Shown: positions 63,177 through 64,000 of the stretch, piece by piece
How positions within the stretch are numbered: the stretch's first letter is position 1
Layout: every line of letters begins with the position of its first letter
The notes under the pieces: model-generated
Database searches by the model: none
What the model was told of the DNA's origin: nothing
Seen by the model: only the letters and a program-made list of their open reading frames with translations
Made by a program: the position numbers and the translations under genes
Origin: Roseobacter fucihabitans
GTDB taxonomy: Bacteria; Pseudomonadota; Alphaproteobacteria; Rhodobacterales; Rhodobacteraceae
NCBI RefSeq assembly: GCF_014337925.2
Contig: NZ_CP143423.1
Coordinates: 1,890,501-1,954,500, forward strand
DNA length: 64,000 nucleotides
Direction: 5' to 3'

Positions 63177-64000
63177 TCAGGTGCCACAAAAGGTGGCGGG
63201 CACGCGTTGGGACTGCGTTGGGGGGCGCATCAGCTCGGTGTCCTGCGTGGTGTAGGGCGATGTCGTCGCCGCAAGTAATCGGGTAAAGGGCTGATAGTCG
63301 CCCCCCACAGCCGCCGCGATCATCTCCTCAATGCGATGGTTGCGCGGGATCACCCTGGGGGAGGCGGCCTGCATCGTTGTTTGCGCAGAGGTTTCATCCG
63401 CGATCCGGGCCCGCCACTTGACGCTCCAGGCGTCAAACGCCTCCCTGTCGGTAAATTGATCGCGTGCATCGCCGCGTGCCAGCGCGTCAAAAGTATTGGT
63501 GAAATCCGCGCCCTGCTGTTGCATCAGCGCCAGCAGGGTTTCGATCAATTCAGCATCCTGTGGCGTGGGATCGCAAATTCCGAGCTTTGCGCCAAACCGC
63601 TTGCGCCAGGCCGTGTCTATCTGCTCGGGCATCGCGTGTACGATCTCGGTTGCCTCTTCCACAGCGGTGCCGGGCTCTTCATAAAGCTGCAACAGGCAGG
63701 TCGCCAGTTGCGCCATATTCCACACAATGATGCGCGGTTGGTTCGAATAAGCATAGCGCGCGGTTTGATCAATCGAGCTGAAGACCGTATCAGCGTGATA
63801 TTCATCCATGAAAGCGCAAGGCCCATAGTCGATGGTTTCACCGCAGATTGTGCAATTATCGGTGTTCATCACACCATGAATGAAGCCGACCGACATCCAG
63901 GCCGCAATCAGTTCCGCCTGCGCGCGACAGACTTCGCGCAGCAATCCCATCGGCCCGTCTGCCTCTGGGAAATGCCGGTCAATTGCGTAATCGGTCAGGC
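63177..64000 (-). CDS. selO: SelO/YdiU protein adenylyltransferase (partial, N-terminus beyond the window)
   Basis: The C-terminal 274 residues of a pseudokinase-fold enzyme that attaches AMP to protein Ser/Thr/Tyr. The frame is open to the window end and reads LTDYAIDRHFPEA, SVGFIHGVMNTDNCTICGE (active-site region with the HGVMNTDN loop), IDYGPCAFMDEYHADTVFSS (the DFG-like GP-A-FMD segment) and WNMAQLATCLLQL. It ends at 63177 with the expected ATTSPYTTQDTELMRPPTQS and a final Cys-containing tail (VPATFCGT) that resembles the redox Cys of the family. Confidence 0.92.
   Translation of the reverse strand, partial: LTDYAIDRHFPEADGPMGLLREVCRAQAELIAAWMSVGFIHGVMNTDNCTICGETIDYGPCAFMDEYHADTVFSSIDQTARYAYSNQPRIIVWNMAQLATCLLQLYEEPGTAVEEATEIVHAMPEQIDTAWRKRFGAKLGICDPTPQDAELIETLLALMQQQGADFTNTFDALARGDARDQFTDREAFDAWSVKWRARIADETSAQTTMQAASPRVIPRNHRIEEMIAAAVGGDYQPFTRLLAATTSPYTTQDTELMRPPTQSQRVPATFCGT

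Overview
The window looks like chromosomal DNA of a marine alphaproteobacterium of the Roseobacter clade (Rhodobacterales). The basis is its moderately high GC, the gene order (scpA-scpB beside nagZ and a SPOR protein; DUF177-rpmF-plsX-fabH-ihfA-MerR; a B12-dependent class II ribonucleotide reductase; a Fur-type regulator; a DEAD-box helicase) and CtrA- and DnaA-like sites. The genus is not fixed by anything I can see. Most of the window is a tightly packed core chromosome.

Layout. 0-2 kb: pdxH, a double cold-shock protein, a DUF192 protein and tRNA-Pro(TGG). 2-7.5 kb: nrdJ behind a long regulatory leader, an AT-rich orphan gene and a hairpin-rich gene-free stretch ending in a strong terminator. 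7.5-12.4 kb: an ECF sigma factor divergent from an EF-hand protein, an MttB-family methyltransferase, a small outer-membrane barrel and an aminotransferase. 12.6-24.4 kb: cysS (its 3' third looks foreign), cimA, a methyltransferase, a phytoene-synthase-like protein, an MFS transporter, cobK, an AlkA-type glycosylase, an esterase, an AraC regulator divergent from a secreted hydrolase, and an HNH nuclease. 24.4-27.5 kb: a decayed Tni/Tn7-like transposon (tniA fragment, frameshifted tniQ, end repeats) containing a deleted IS3 element. 27.7-30.3 kb: xthA, then a DnaA-box/CtrA-box promoter region driving a 97-aa tandem-repeat peptide with a leader-like N-terminus, followed by a 347-aa protein of unknown function. 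30.3-51.4 kb: core genes (Fe-S carrier, dgt, argS, SPOR, nagZ, scpAB, dcd, tRNA-Pro(GGG), MerR, ihfA, fabH, plsX, rpmF, DUF177, bamE, an acyltransferase, an ABC-F ATPase, tyrS, anmK). 51.4-55.1 kb: an IS island that has split a cupin-type gene. 55.1-64 kb: a FAD oxidoreductase, enolase, Fur, a DEAD helicase, two EamA transporters and a partial selO.

Most striking observation. The window holds eight copies of a 36-41-nt hairpin element with fixed ends: (C/T)A(C/T)T(G/A)CCCG(G/A)CAG on the left and GAGAGGG on the right (one copy ends GAGAGAG). All eight lie inside transposase genes: one in the IS3 at 25 kb, five in the IS3 at 52 kb, two in the IS1182-like element at 53-54 kb. At the seven sites that can be reconstructed, removing the element restores the transposase reading frame exactly, with no target-site duplication. 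Both orientations occur. Apart from the hairpins and one deletion, the transposase genes at 52-54 kb have no stops or frameshifts. I read this as a small mobile palindromic element, possibly mobilised by an HUH-type (IS200/RAYT-like) enzyme not present here. Removal or bypass at the RNA level is a more speculative alternative.

A second candidate is the CtrA/DnaA-box-preceded repeat-peptide module at 28.6-30.3 kb, which has the look of a peptide precursor followed by a partner protein.
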